Under the pieces are notes generated by a model. That model saw nothing but the letters and a program-made list of their open reading frames with translations, was not told the DNA's origin and searched no databases. From the NCBI GenBank assembly GCA_002319915.1, contig DCFQ01000059.1, positions 18,349 through 39,604 of the forward strand: a DNA stretch of 21,256 nucleotides, written 5' to 3'. Of the stretch, positions 7,586 to 15,860 are shown in pieces. The position numbers and the translations under genes were made by a program. This stretch comes from Bacteroidales bacterium UBA1800 (GTDB taxonomy: Bacteria > Bacteroidota > Bacteroidia > Bacteroidales > VadinHA17). Position 1 is the stretch's first letter. Each line of letters starts with the position of its first letter.

Positions 7586-8389
7586 ATGAAGAAGGGATTG
7601 ATATTCAGCATAAAGCGTTATTCGGTACATGATGGTCCGGGGATAAGGGTGACTGTGTTCATGAAAGGGTGCCCCCTGAGCTGCTGGTGGTGTCACAATC
7701 CTGAAGGAATTGCCCCCGGAGTTGAATCACTATTGGAAACAAGGAAAGTTGGTGATTTGGAGTTCTCAGAACCAGCGGTGGTCGGGAAATATTATTCTGT
7801 TGGTGAGATTCTTGAAATTTTGAAAAAGGAGTTGGTATTCTTCCGTCAGTCAGGCGGTGGAGTGACATTCTCAGGGGGAGAGCCGTTGCTTCAGCCCGAA
7901 TTCCTGAAGGATGCCCTGATGGCGTGCAAGGATCTGGGCGTTCACACAGCGGTCGATACATCGGGTTTCTGCCCCTGGCCCGATCTGGAAAAGATATTGC
8001 CCTATACAGATCTTTTCCTGTTCGATATCAAGCACCTCTCCGATACCAGGCACCTTGAGCACACAGGCGTCGGGAACGGGTCAATTCTTCAGAATTTCAG
8101 GATGCTCATACAAAGCGGGAAGGAAACAATGGTCAGGTTTCCGGTCATTCCCGGGATAAATGATGACCAGGACCATCTCATGAGATTGAGGGAATTCCTG
8201 GCAGGAACGGGAAAGGGAAATATCACCAGGATCAGCCTGCTGCCATTCCACAAGACCGGGTCCTCAAAGTACAGGAAGATGGGACTCCCTTACCGGATGG
8301 AAGACACGGAACCTCCCTCAGCGGAAAAGATGAAGGAGCTCAAGGCGTTCTTTTCGGAAACAGGGATTAAAGTAAAGATCGGGGGATGA
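7586..8389 (+). CDS. Glycyl radical enzyme activating enzyme (radical SAM), partner of the dehydratase
   Basis: 267 residues. It cleaves S-adenosylmethionine with a [4Fe-4S] cluster to place the radical on the glycine of its partner enzyme. Seen: YSVHDGPGIRVTVF (12-25), typical of this family; cluster motif CPLSCWWC (C29, C33, C36); SAM-binding GGEP (97-100); FDIKH; and RFPVIPGIND. Many activases of glycyl radical dehydratases carry a ferredoxin insert with two further [4Fe-4S] clusters after the first motif; here the corresponding stretch (about 41-85) has no cysteine, so it has the simple PflA-like layout. It is 101 bp upstream of the dehydratase on the same strand, a conserved pairing, so co-transcription is likely. 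The ATG at 7586 has no clear Shine-Dalgarno sequence. Confidence 0.93.
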   Translation: MKKGLIFSIKRYSVHDGPGIRVTVFMKGCPLSCWWCHNPEGIAPGVESLLETRKVGDLEFSEPAVVGKYYSVGEILEILKKELVFFRQSGGGVTFSGGEPLLQPEFLKDALMACKDLGVHTAVDTSGFCPWPDLEKILPYTDLFLFDIKHLSDTRHLEHTGVGNGSILQNFRMLIQSGKETMVRFPVIPGINDDQDHLMRLREFLAGTGKGNITRISLLPFHKTGSSKYRKMGLPYRMEDTEPPSAEKMKELKAFFSETGIKVKIGG

Positions 8390-8442
8390 CCTCACCCCCT
8401 CTTATCCCCCTCTCCCGGGAGGGGGATTTAGGGAGCGGCTTA
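8390..8442. repeat. GC-rich palindromic repeat inside the glycyl radical operon
   Basis: ATCCCCCTC (8404-8412) and GAGGGGGAT (8419-8427) form a perfect 9-bp stem with a 6-nt loop. The flanks CTCACCCCCTCTT and TTAGGGAGCGG extend a looser outer pairing. It begins at the base after the activase stop codon and looks like an interspersed palindromic element of the CCCCCTCTCCC type. There is no T-run, so it is more likely a stabilising or attenuating hairpin than a full terminator. Confidence 0.65.
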
Positions 8443-8490
8443 AATTTAAGAAAGCAAAAGCAGTCAGTCAATACAATAATAAGTTAAGGA

Positions 8491-10860
8491 ATGATAATAT
8501 CGGATCGAGTAAAAAAACTAAGGGAACAGAGCCTTGCTGCACCGGAAAAACTTTCAGCCGAGCGTGCACAGCTGTTAACCCGGTTCTGGAAAAGCGGGGC
8601 AGCTTCTGAAATGCCTGTACCTGTGAGGAGAGCCATGGCATTTGAATACATACTACGTCACAAGGAACTGTTCATCGGCGATGGCGAGCTTATTGTCGGC
8701 GAACGCGGACCTGCCCCGAAAGAGACGCCCGCGTATCCCGAGATCTGCGTTCATTCCCTCAAAGACCTTGATATCCTCAATTCCCGGGAGAAGGTGTCAT
8801 TCAAGGTTGATGAGGAGACAAAAAGAACTTATGAGGATGAAATTATACCGTTCTGGGAAGGCCGTACCAACCGTGAAAGGATAATGTCGCTTATGACACC
8901 CGAATGGCTCGAAGCCTACAAGGCAGGCATATTCACCGAATTTCAGGAACAGCGTGCCCCCGGTCATACAGTGCTGGGATACAAGATGTTCAGGATGGGA
9001 TTTATTCAGCTTAAGGAAGAAATAAGGGAAGCGCTGGCCGCACTTGATTACTTTAATGACCCGGAGGCATTTGACAGGGCCGGGGAACTGCAGGCCATGG
9101 ATATTGCCTGCGATGCAATAATCATGTTCGCTCACAGGTATTCCGGGGAGCTTGCAAGGCTTGCCGGGCTCGAGAAGGATGAACGGAGGCGGAAGGAGCT
9201 GGTTAAAATGTCGGAAGTATGCAGGAGAGTTCCGGCTCATGCACCCGAGACTGTTCACGAGATGCTTCAACATTACTGGTTCATACATCTTGGTGTCATA
9301 ACCGAACTGAACCCATGGGACTCCTTTAACCCGGGGCGTCTTGACCAGCACCTATACCCGGTCTATAAGAAGCAAAAGGAGGAGGGTACTCTTTCAGACG
9401 AGGAGCTTTATGATCTTCTTGGCTGCTTTTGGGTGAAATTCAATAATCACCCTTCACCCCCCAAGATTGGTGTAACTGCAAGCGAAAGCAGCACTTATAC
9501 GGATTTCTGTCTCATAAACCTTGGCGGCGTAAAGTCCGACGGGACGGATGCTGTAAATGAAATGTCGTACATCCTCCTGGACGTCATAAAGGAGATGAGG
9601 ATCCTTCAGCCAAGCTCGATGGTCCAGATCAGCAGGAAGAATCCCGACCTGTTCATTCACAAAGCCCTCGACATAATCAGGACGGGATTCGGACAGCCGT
9701 CATGCTTCAATACCGATGCTATCGTCCAGGAGCTGCTGCGTCAGGGAAAGGGCATAGAGGATGCGCGAAACGGCGGAGCTTCGGGATGTGTCGAGACCGG
9801 AGCATTCGGGACTGAAGCATACTGGCTTACCGGATATTTCAACCTGCCGAAGATCCTCGAAGTCACGCTGAACAATGGGATTGACAGAAGGACGGGCCGG
9901 CAGGTTGGGCTCCAGACAGGCTTTGCTTCGGATTACCAAGAATTTGACGAAATAATTGAAGCCTTCAGGAGGCAGGTGAAGTACTTTGCAGACATTAAGA
10001 TCCGGGGCAACAATGTGATAGAGAAGATCTTTGCCAGGTGGCTCCCGGTACCGTTCCTTTCATTGCTCGTCGAGGACTGCATCTCCAATGGCAGGGATTA
10101 CAACGATGGCGGGGCAAGATACAATACTTCATACATACAGGGGGTAGGGCTCGGGAGCATAACAGACATGCTCACTTCCATAAAATACAATATCTATGAT
10201 AACAGGAAGTTTACCTGGGATGAAATGAACAGGGCACTCGATGCGGATTTCAACGGATTCGAAAAGCTGAGGTATGAACTGATATACAACACCCCCAAGT
10301 TCGGCAATGACGACGATTACGCGGACCGCCAGGCGGTCACGGTATTCGAGGCCTATTACGATGCCGTGAACGGCAGGCCTTCTGCCAGGGGGGCTGTTTA
10401 CAGGATCAATATGCTTCCGACCACATCCCATGTCTATTTTGGGAGTGTAACCTGTGCGACGCCGGACGGTAGGAAGGCCTTCACGCCTCTGTCGGAAGGC
10501 ATTTCACCCACCCAGGGTGCTGACAGCCAGGGTCCCACTGCAGTAGTCCGGTCTGCCTCAAAGATCGACCACCTGAGGACAGGCGGCACATTGCTGAACC
10601 AGAAGTTCTCACCATCCTTCTTCGAGGATGAGGAGAGCTACAACTGCCTCACTGCCCTTATCAGGAGTTACTTCAGCCTCGACGGGCATCATATCCAGTT
10701 CAACGTGGTAAATGCGGAAACCCTCCGTGAAGCACAGAAGCATCCCGAGCTATACAGGGACCTGATCGTAAGGGTGGCCGGGTACAGCGATTACTTCAAC
10801 GATCTGGGAGAGGACTTGCAGAATGAGATCATCCTTAGGACTGAGCATGAGGATGTTTGA
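8491..10860 (+). CDS. hypD: trans-4-Hydroxy-L-proline dehydratase (glycyl radical enzyme)
   Basis: 789 residues. Removes water from trans-4-hydroxy-L-proline to give 1-pyrroline-5-carboxylate, which a reductase turns into proline. Seen: thiyl-radical C433 and base E435 (GASGCVETG), and glycyl-radical G764 in RVAGYSDYF near the C terminus. The residues I remember from the Clostridioides difficile HypD structure all recur one position lower: F151, H159, D277, S333, D338, F339, Y449 and T644. The glycerol/propanediol dehydratase His-Ser substrate pair is replaced by WDS at 276-278, arguing against a diol substrate. The length equals the one I recall for HypD. No reductase (proC) is nearby. Glycyl radicals are destroyed by oxygen, so it works anaerobically in the cytoplasm. 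AAGGA abuts the ATG and is too close to help initiation. Not related to hydrogenase HypD. Confidence 0.9.
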   Translation: MIISDRVKKLREQSLAAPEKLSAERAQLLTRFWKSGAASEMPVPVRRAMAFEYILRHKELFIGDGELIVGERGPAPKETPAYPEICVHSLKDLDILNSREKVSFKVDEETKRTYEDEIIPFWEGRTNRERIMSLMTPEWLEAYKAGIFTEFQEQRAPGHTVLGYKMFRMGFIQLKEEIREALAALDYFNDPEAFDRAGELQAMDIACDAIIMFAHRYSGELARLAGLEKDERRRKELVKMSEVCRRVPAHAPETVHEMLQHYWFIHLGVITELNPWDSFNPGRLDQHLYPVYKKQKEEGTLSDEELYDLLGCFWVKFNNHPSPPKIGVTASESSTYTDFCLINLGGVKSDGTDAVNEMSYILLDVIKEMRILQPSSMVQISRKNPDLFIHKALDIIRTGFGQPSCFNTDAIVQELLRQGKGIEDARNGGASGCVETGAFGTEAYWLTGYFNLPKILEVTLNNGIDRRTGRQVGLQTGFASDYQEFDEIIEAFRRQVKYFADIKIRGNNVIEKIFARWLPVPFLSLLVEDCISNGRDYNDGGARYNTSYIQGVGLGSITDMLTSIKYNIYDNRKFTWDEMNRALDADFNGFEKLRYELIYNTPKFGNDDDYADRQAVTVFEAYYDAVNGRPSARGAVYRINMLPTTSHVYFGSVTCATPDGRKAFTPLSEGISPTQGADSQGPTAVVRSASKIDHLRTGGTLLNQKFSPSFFEDEESYNCLTALIRSYFSLDGHHIQFNVVNAETLREAQKHPELYRDLIVRVAGYSDYFNDLGEDLQNEIILRTEHEDV

Positions 10861-10882
10861 TGTCGTTAAGAACTTACATGGA

Positions 10883-10918
10883 GTGACACAGATGCCTTTT
10901 CAGTGAAATCTGTGTCAC
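10883..10918. terminator. Hairpin between convergent genes, likely bidirectional terminator
   Basis: GTGACACAGAT (10883-10893) and ATCTGTGTCAC (10908-10918) form a perfect 11-bp stem with a 14-nt loop, 22 bp after the dehydratase stop and 14 bp from the end of the SPFH gene. Neither side has a real T-run, so it may stabilise 3' ends rather than terminate on its own. Confidence 0.55.
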
Positions 10919-10932
10919 CAAAATCTATACAC

Positions 10933-11874
10933 TTAACCCTGTTTCTTTTTATCCTTTGTCTCATTGAACACCGAGGTGGCCGTTGCCACTATGCCGGCGA
11001 TATCTGTAAGATTCGATGGCAGGATCAATGTATTGTTCGTTTTTGCCAGATTGTTGAATGCCGTAAGGTACTGTTCGGCGATCCTCAGGTTGACCGCATT
11101 AAGGCCGTTTTCTTCGGAGATCGCCTTTGAAATAGCCCTGAGGCCGTTTGCTGTTGCTGCAGCGACCTGCTCAATTTCGGAAGCACGGCCGGCGGCTTCA
11201 TTGATGCGCCTCTGCTTTTCACCTTCCGACTTAAGTATGAATTCCTGCTTGTCGCCGTCGGCAACATTAATTTTAGCCTGGCGTGCCCCCTCAGATTCGG
11301 CTATGGTTGCCCTCTTTTCCCTTTCAGCTCTCATCTGCTTTTCCATTGCATCGCGGATACTCTGGGGCGGGCTGATGTTTTTCACCTCATATCTTGTAAC
11401 CTTGACCCCCCACGGTTCACTTGCCTTATCAACGGCATCAACGATAGTAACATTGATTGTTTCCCTCTCCTCAAAGGTCTTGTCAAGTTCAAGCTTGCCG
11501 ATCACGCTTCTCATGGTCGTCTGCGCGATCTGGATCGATGCAAAGCGGTAATTGTCAATCCCGTATGAGGCTTTCTGCGGGTCGAGCACCTGCAGGTACA
11601 GGATGCCGTCCACCTCCACCGCTATGTTATCCCGGGTTATGCATACCTGGGGTGCAACATCGATCGCCTGTTCTTTCAACGTATGCCTGTACCTTATCTT
11701 ATCGATGAAAGGGATAAGGATCTGGAATCCGGCAGTAAATGTTGCCCTGTATTTACCGAGTCTTTCGACAATTATTGCCGTTCTCTGGGGAACGACCTTG
11801 ATCATTGATGATATCAGGATGAAACCCAGGATGATAACACCAATCAGAATTATGGTACCGCTTGATCCTGTCAT
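10933..11874 (-). CDS. SPFH/Band 7 membrane protein, QmcA/paraslipin type
   Basis: 313 residues. One N-terminal membrane anchor (about 7-27), a Band 7 domain (about 25-185, beginning VVPQRTAIIVERLGKY), then an alanine/glutamate-rich coiled coil (about 178-240, EKQMRAEREKR and onward) and a short C-terminal tail ending in lysines. Such proteins form large ring oligomers in the inner membrane and are linked to membrane microdomains and protease or stress functions; no enzymatic activity is known. It sits 2 bp downstream of the NfeD gene, so the two are surely one operon, the usual ybbK-ybbJ-like pairing. Nothing looks truncated. Confidence 0.93.
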   Translation of the reverse strand: MTGSSGTIILIGVIILGFILISSMIKVVPQRTAIIVERLGKYRATFTAGFQILIPFIDKIRYRHTLKEQAIDVAPQVCITRDNIAVEVDGILYLQVLDPQKASYGIDNYRFASIQIAQTTMRSVIGKLELDKTFEERETINVTIVDAVDKASEPWGVKVTRYEVKNISPPQSIRDAMEKQMRAEREKRATIAESEGARQAKINVADGDKQEFILKSEGEKQRRINEAAGRASEIEQVAAATANGLRAISKAISEENGLNAVNLRIAEQYLTAFNNLAKTNNTLILPSNLTDIAGIVATATSVFNETKDKKKQG

Positions 11875-11876
11875 GT

Positions 11877-12332
11877 TTAATTATTTTTTGGTTCTACAAT
11901 CAGTTTAAAGCTCAGTTTTTCCTTTATCAGGACTATTTGTCCTACGGTTATAAGCGACTGGGATTCTGCTTTCCAGGTCGTACCCTTGAACTCAACCTTT
12001 CCCTGGATCCCGGGTCCGAACTCTGAAAGCGCCTTGGCTTCCTTTCCGGTGAATTCATCTTCCACCCCTTCTGAAAGGTCTTCCTTGCTGTAAAAGAACT
12101 TTTTCTGGATCATCCTTCTCAGCGCAGCGAGCGACAGGACGGATGTGACTCCGAAAATGACGAATTGCATATTGATTCCCGGATGCGCAACAAGGCATAC
12201 CAGGGCAGTTATCCAGGCACCCACCCCGAAGAAGAAAATCACGAACCCCGGAAGTACCAGCTCAGCCAGGAAGAGTATCAGGCCTACAAAAAACCATAAC
12301 AACTCCGGTTTTGAAAAAATCGATGCATTCAT
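11877..12332 (-). CDS. NfeD-family membrane protein
   Basis: 151 residues. Hydrophobic segments at about 11-30, 32-50 and 53-70, then a cytoplasmic region ending in a small OB-fold (about 95-150: GIQGKVEFKGTTWKAES, then VGQIVLIKEKLSFKLIVEP). This is the short NfeD form without the N-terminal serine-protease domain. NfeD OB-folds are thought to work with SPFH proteins, and the SPFH gene follows after 2 bp. It is the first gene of the pair, so their promoter should lie in 12333-12420. Confidence 0.9.
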   Translation of the reverse strand: MNASIFSKPELLWFFVGLILFLAELVLPGFVIFFFGVGAWITALVCLVAHPGINMQFVIFGVTSVLSLAALRRMIQKKFFYSKEDLSEGVEDEFTGKEAKALSEFGPGIQGKVEFKGTTWKAESQSLITVGQIVLIKEKLSFKLIVEPKNN

Positions 12333-12630
12333 TTTTGGTTTTTATTTAAGATAGGGACTTTTGTTTAGCCGGAAGTAAAGATATAAAAAACTGTTGATAT
12401 ACCTTATATCCCCGTCCAACTCAAATCTGACCCTTTCAGTCTCTCCCGGCAGCGGTTAAAAAAGTTTTACTGAATGGTATTTTTTTTGTAACTTATAAAG
12501 GTTTTCACCGGCGCTTTTTCACAGGTTCAGTTTAAAGCCTTGCGGCTGAACAATTGGCACGTAAATGCGGTTACGACTTAGTTGTCAGGGGTTCTGTGAT
12601 TTAACTTAATCAGGAAAGGAGTTATCCAAA
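12333..12630. promoter_or_regulatory. 298-bp divergent intergenic region
   Basis: Holds the promoters of nfeD-SPFH (minus) and the cytidylate-kinase-like gene (plus). On the minus strand TATCTTTA, near 12380, is one base from the -7 consensus TAnnTTTG. Other structures: inverted repeat GATATA-CCT-TATATC (12396-12410), and a leader hairpin GTTCAG/CTGAAC (12525-12530 with 12546-12551) with an alternative inner stem AGCC-TTGC-GGCT (12536-12547). AGGAAAGGAG (12612-12621), 9 bp before the ATG at 12631, is the best Shine-Dalgarno sequence in the window. No small gene seen. Confidence 0.45.
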
Positions 12631-13353
12631 ATGGAAAAGTTCTTTGATTATTTTGATGAAAGGTACAGGGAATCAATTCTGAAGGGTCCCGTATCCGATG
12701 ATGGACCGGTCATAACGATTTCCCGCCTTACAGGGTGTGATGCCAGGGAAACAGCCGAGATGGTTGTTGAATACCTGAACACAAAGTATGGTACAACGAA
12801 ATGGAGATGGGTAGACAAGGATATTATTTATGCGATTGCCAAGGAGCTGAATATCGACAGCCAGAGGGTGGAAAATTTCTATGAAGGGATAAAGCTTTCA
12901 AACCTGTCCGAAATGATAATGGCATTCTCGGGAGGATTTGTGACTGACCTGAGGGTGAAGAAAGCAATCAGGGATGTCGTACTCTCCATATGCAAGGAGG
13001 GTCACGTTGTACTTGTCGGCAGGGGAGGGGTCTCCATAGCGAATGATATAAAGGATGCGCTTCACATCAAGCTTGTGGCACCGTATTACTGGCGGGTAAG
13101 TAATGTGATGAAGAAGAAGAAAATGGATCAGCAGACAGCAGAGAAATACATAACCGACACGGATGAAAAGAGGTCGGAGCTGATCAGGACATTTCTCGAC
13201 AAGAATACAAGGAATATGGAAGGGCTGTTCGATGTTTCCATCAACAGGCTTTCATTTTCGATAAAAGAGACTGCTGAACTGATAGTCTCGATGTATGACA
13301 GGAAGGTCGAGAAAAGGGTCACCGAAAGAAAGAAGATCAAGTCGATCTTCTAG
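12631..13353 (+). CDS. Cytidylate-kinase-like family protein
   Basis: 240 residues, resembling the Cytidylate_kin2 group of P-loop nucleotide kinases. The nucleotide-binding loop region (ITISRLTGCDARETAEMV, 28-45) is variant: the canonical GxxGxGK lysine is absent and GCDARE stands where many relatives have GSGGRE. Further support: DKDIIYAIA (62-70), a lid or acceptor region, VVLVGRGGVSIA (126-137), KLVAPYYWRV (147-156), and a basic stretch near 160-164 (MKKKKM). The real substrate of this group is not known to me, so a nucleotide kinase role is only a family guess. The C terminus is very basic (KVEKRVTERKKIKSIF). Its stop codon overlaps that of the convergent malic enzyme. Confidence 0.8.
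   Translation: MEKFFDYFDERYRESILKGPVSDDGPVITISRLTGCDARETAEMVVEYLNTKYGTTKWRWVDKDIIYAIAKELNIDSQRVENFYEGIKLSNLSEMIMAFSGGFVTDLRVKKAIRDVVLSICKEGHVVLVGRGGVSIANDIKDALHIKLVAPYYWRVSNVMKKKKMDQQTAEKYITDTDEKRSELIRTFLDKNTRNMEGLFDVSINRLSFSIKETAELIVSMYDRKVEKRVTERKKIKSIF
13331..13351. terminator. Hairpin across the overlapping stop codons
   Basis: AGAAGATC (13331-13338) and GATCTTCT (13344-13351) form a perfect 8-bp stem with a 5-nt loop, covering the last codons of both convergent genes. There is no T-run, but it could define the 3' ends of both transcripts. Confidence 0.4.
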
Positions 13354-14657
13354 AATTCACTGAGTTCCCCGACCTTTTTGATATGCACGCTCAGCCTTTT
13401 ATCCAGACTCTTGACATAAGCGTCCCAGTCAGTTATGGGGCGCCGTGCCACTCCGGTCTCCATGGCAGCCCTTGCAACACAGGATGCGACGCATGAAATA
13501 AGCCTTGGATCGAGGGGTTTAGGGATTATGTAGTCCTTCCCGAAAGTCAGGGCATCAAGGTTGTAAGCTTTCAGTACCGATTCAGGGACCGGTTCCTTTG
13601 CAAGAGTGGCAAGGGCACGGGCAGCCGCCAGCTTCATTTCCTCGTTGATGGTGGATGCCCTTACATCGAGGGCTCCCCTGAAAATGAACGGGAATCCAAG
13701 GACGTTGTTTATCTGGTTGGGGTAATCTGACCTGCCTGTGGCAAAGATGAGGTCCTGGCGGGTTGCCATTGCATCTTCATAGCTGATCTCAGGATTTGGG
13801 TTCGCCATGGCAAAAACGATCGGATTATCAGCCATGGATGCCAGCATTTCCATTGTCATCATATTCGCAGCGGAGAGGCCAAGGAACAGATCAGCACCTT
13901 TCACTGCTTCCGCAAGTGTTGTAATTTCACGGTCAGTGACAAATTCCTGCTTGTATTTGTTGAGATCGGTCCTTTTACGGTTTAGGACTCCCTTGCTGTC
14001 GACCATCACTATGTTTTCTTTCCTGACGCCAAGCTTAAGGTAGAGCCTTGAGCAGGAAATGGCTGCAGCACCGGCACCGCAGACGACCATTTTCAAATCC
14101 CCGATCTTCCTGCCCGTGATTTCAAGGGCATTAAGGAGGCCTGCCCCAGAAATAATTGCCGTCCCATGCTGGTCATCATGAAACACCGGGATATCGAGCA
14201 TGTTTTTAAGCCTTGTCTCTACTTCAAAGCATTCCGGGGCTTTTATGTCCTCAAGGTTGATACCTCCGAAAGTAGGGGCGATCCTGGCACAGATCTCGAT
14301 AAGCTTGTCGGGATCCTTTTCGTCAACCTCGATATCGAAAACATCTACATCGGCAAACACCTTGAAAAGCAATCCCTTGCCTTCCATCACCGGCTTGCCC
14401 GCCATTGCTCCTATGTCTCCAAGCCCAAGGACTGCCGTACCGTTTGAGATGACTGCCACAAGATTCCCTTTTGCAGTATAATTGTACACGTCATCAGGGC
14501 TCTTTTCAATCTCGAGGCACGGGTATGCAACTCCCGGAGTATAGGCAAGGCTCAGATCGAACTGGGTGCAATAGGGCTTGGTAGGAATAACTTCCACCTT
14601 CCCGTGACGGCCCCTGGAATGATACAGGAGGGCGTCTTCTTTGGTAACTTTTGGCAT
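13350..14657 (-). CDS. Malic enzyme, short form (oxaloacetate-decarboxylating malate dehydrogenase)
   Basis: 435 residues. Oxidises and decarboxylates malate to pyruvate and CO2, making NAD(P)H. Seen: catalytic Tyr39 (LAYTPGVA), NGTAVLGLGDIG (72-83), Lys94 (MEGKGLLFK), metal ligands E136 and D137 (NLEDIKAPECFE) and D161 or D162 (FHDDQHGTA), and the dinucleotide-binding loop VVCGAGAAAI (191-200). MaeB-type enzymes often carry a C-terminal phosphotransacetylase-like domain (about 750 residues); it is absent here. The cofactor cannot be fixed from sequence by eye. Divergent from the ROK kinase gene and convergent with the cytidylate-kinase-like gene, sharing the four bases CTAG at the stops. Confidence 0.95.
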   Translation of the reverse strand: MPKVTKEDALLYHSRGRHGKVEVIPTKPYCTQFDLSLAYTPGVAYPCLEIEKSPDDVYNYTAKGNLVAVISNGTAVLGLGDIGAMAGKPVMEGKGLLFKVFADVDVFDIEVDEKDPDKLIEICARIAPTFGGINLEDIKAPECFEVETRLKNMLDIPVFHDDQHGTAIISGAGLLNALEITGRKIGDLKMVVCGAGAAAISCSRLYLKLGVRKENIVMVDSKGVLNRKRTDLNKYKQEFVTDREITTLAEAVKGADLFLGLSAANMMTMEMLASMADNPIVFAMANPNPEISYEDAMATRQDLIFATGRSDYPNQINNVLGFPFIFRGALDVRASTINEEMKLAAARALATLAKEPVPESVLKAYNLDALTFGKDYIIPKPLDPRLISCVASCVARAAMETGVARRPITDWDAYVKSLDKRLSVHIKKVGELSEF

Positions 14658-14886
14658 GGTCAGTGAGTTTTGTTTTTCCTGGTTACATATCGGGGAAATA
14701 AATTCCCGGAGCGTGAACCGGTTTTAATTTCTCCAATTTACAACTTATAAACGTGAATATCCATGAGAAATATCAATTTGGGAAATATCTGACTTCGAAA
14801 TTTTAAAGGCCATTTTTTTGCATTGCAAACAAATTTCAATACTTTCAAACTTTCAATACTGATCGTTAAACACTAAATTTCAAGGA
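14658..14886. promoter_or_regulatory. Divergent promoter region, malic enzyme / ROK-transporter genes
   Basis: Inverted repeat TTTGC-ATT-GCAAA (14817-14829); its first four bases could serve as a -33 TTTG, 19 bp before TACTTTCA (14840-14847), a poor match to the -7 consensus. The 10-mer TTTCAATACT occurs twice, at 14834-14843 and 14851-14860, with a period of 17 bp. These lie 30-70 bp upstream of the ROK gene, where a sugar-responsive regulator could bind. A small hairpin GGGAA/TTCCC (14693-14697 with 14703-14707) would sit in the malic enzyme leader. Confidence 0.4.
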
Positions 14887-15822
14887 ATGAAAGATAATCT
14901 TGCAATCGGCGCTGATATCGGGGGCAGCCATATAACCTGTGCGGCAGTCGACCTGGAGAACCTCAGCGTGCTGAGGGAAACGGTTACTGAAAGGGAGGTC
15001 GACAACAAGGCTGAGGCAAACGAGATTATCCGGGTGTGGGCTAATGCAATCTCGGACGCCATCGGGAAAGCTCCCGGAAGGTCAATAAAGGGGATTGGGT
15101 TCGGAATGCCCGGGCCGTTTGATTATGTTAAGGGGATCAGCTATATAAAAGGAGTCGCAAAATACGAGCATCTGTACGGGTGCCACGTTAAAAACTCAAT
15201 TTCTGATGCCCTTGGCTTCAATGAGGAATTCCCTGTAAGATTCATGAATGATGTTTCGGCATTTGCCGTGGGGGAAGCCGTTGTCGGCAAAGCTTCAAAA
15301 GCAAAACGTTCGATGTCGGTTACACTGGGCACAGGCTTTGGTTCCGCTTTTATAGCCGACCGGATCCCGATAGTCGACGGCCCTGAAGTTCCGAAGCTCG
15401 GATGTGTTTATCACCTGCCTTATGGCGAGAATATTGCCGACGATTATTTTTCCACGCGGTGGTTCCTGGGAAACTACAAAAAGAGGACCGGGAAGGAGCT
15501 GAATGGTGTCAAAGAGCTGGCCGGCCTCGCCGGAAGCGATCATGTAATAATGGACCTTTTCACCGAATTTGGCAACAGCCTGGGCATTTTCCTGGCGCCG
15601 TGGCTTAAGAGATTCAACGCCGAAATAGTGGTTGTCGGCGGTAATATTTCACATGCCTACGACCTGTTCGGGAAGATTTTTGAACAGAGTCTGAGGCGTG
15701 AAGGGTGCACATGCAAAGTGGAACTCTCGGAACTCAAGGAAGATGCCGCCCTCATCGGCAGCGCTTTCCTTCTCGATGGAGATTTCTGGAAGGCGGTTCA
15801 GCATGCGCTTCCCCTGATGTAG
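14887..15822 (+). CDS. ROK-family sugar kinase, atypical (no zinc-binding motif)
   Basis: 311 residues. Sugar kinases of this family phosphorylate glucose, N-acetylglucosamine, fructose, mannose or similar sugars with ATP. Seen: phosphate-1 loop GADIGGSH (8-15), GIGFGMPGPFD (69-79), catalytic D122 in FMNDVSAFAVGEA (119-131), phosphate-2 loop TLGTGFGSAF (146-155), and adenosine motif VVVGGNIS (248-255). Missing: the ExGH histidine (only PEVPKLGC around 166-173) and the zinc motif CxCGxxGC that marks most ROK proteins. It therefore belongs to a divergent branch, and its substrate is open. The transporter gene follows 38 bp later on the same strand, so uptake and phosphorylation of one sugar is the likely joint task. 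Confidence 0.85.
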   Translation: MKDNLAIGADIGGSHITCAAVDLENLSVLRETVTEREVDNKAEANEIIRVWANAISDAIGKAPGRSIKGIGFGMPGPFDYVKGISYIKGVAKYEHLYGCHVKNSISDALGFNEEFPVRFMNDVSAFAVGEAVVGKASKAKRSMSVTLGTGFGSAFIADRIPIVDGPEVPKLGCVYHLPYGENIADDYFSTRWFLGNYKKRTGKELNGVKELAGLAGSDHVIMDLFTEFGNSLGIFLAPWLKRFNAEIVVVGGNISHAYDLFGKIFEQSLRREGCTCKVELSELKEDAALIGSAFLLDGDFWKAVQHALPLM

Positions 15823-15860
15823 CTTGATACCAGCTTAAAAACCAATAATCGAAATTCAAT

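Noticed and set aside
8797..9351. 184-residue minus-strand frame
   Set aside because: Antisense shadow of the hydroxyproline dehydratase gene; no domain seen.
8491..10860. Pyruvate formate-lyase or glycerol dehydratase
   Set aside because: Pyruvate formate-lyase has two adjacent active-site cysteines, here it is GCVE; the His-Ser diol-binding pair is replaced by WDS and other residues match hydroxyproline dehydratase.
8491..10860. Hydrogenase maturation protein HypD
   Set aside because: Only the name is shared; the sequence is a glycyl radical enzyme and no hydrogenase genes are present.
12481..12495. TTGTAAC as a second copy of the Crp/Fnr operator
   Set aside because: Only one half-site occurs (TTGTAACTTATAAA); the inverted arm GTTACAA is missing.
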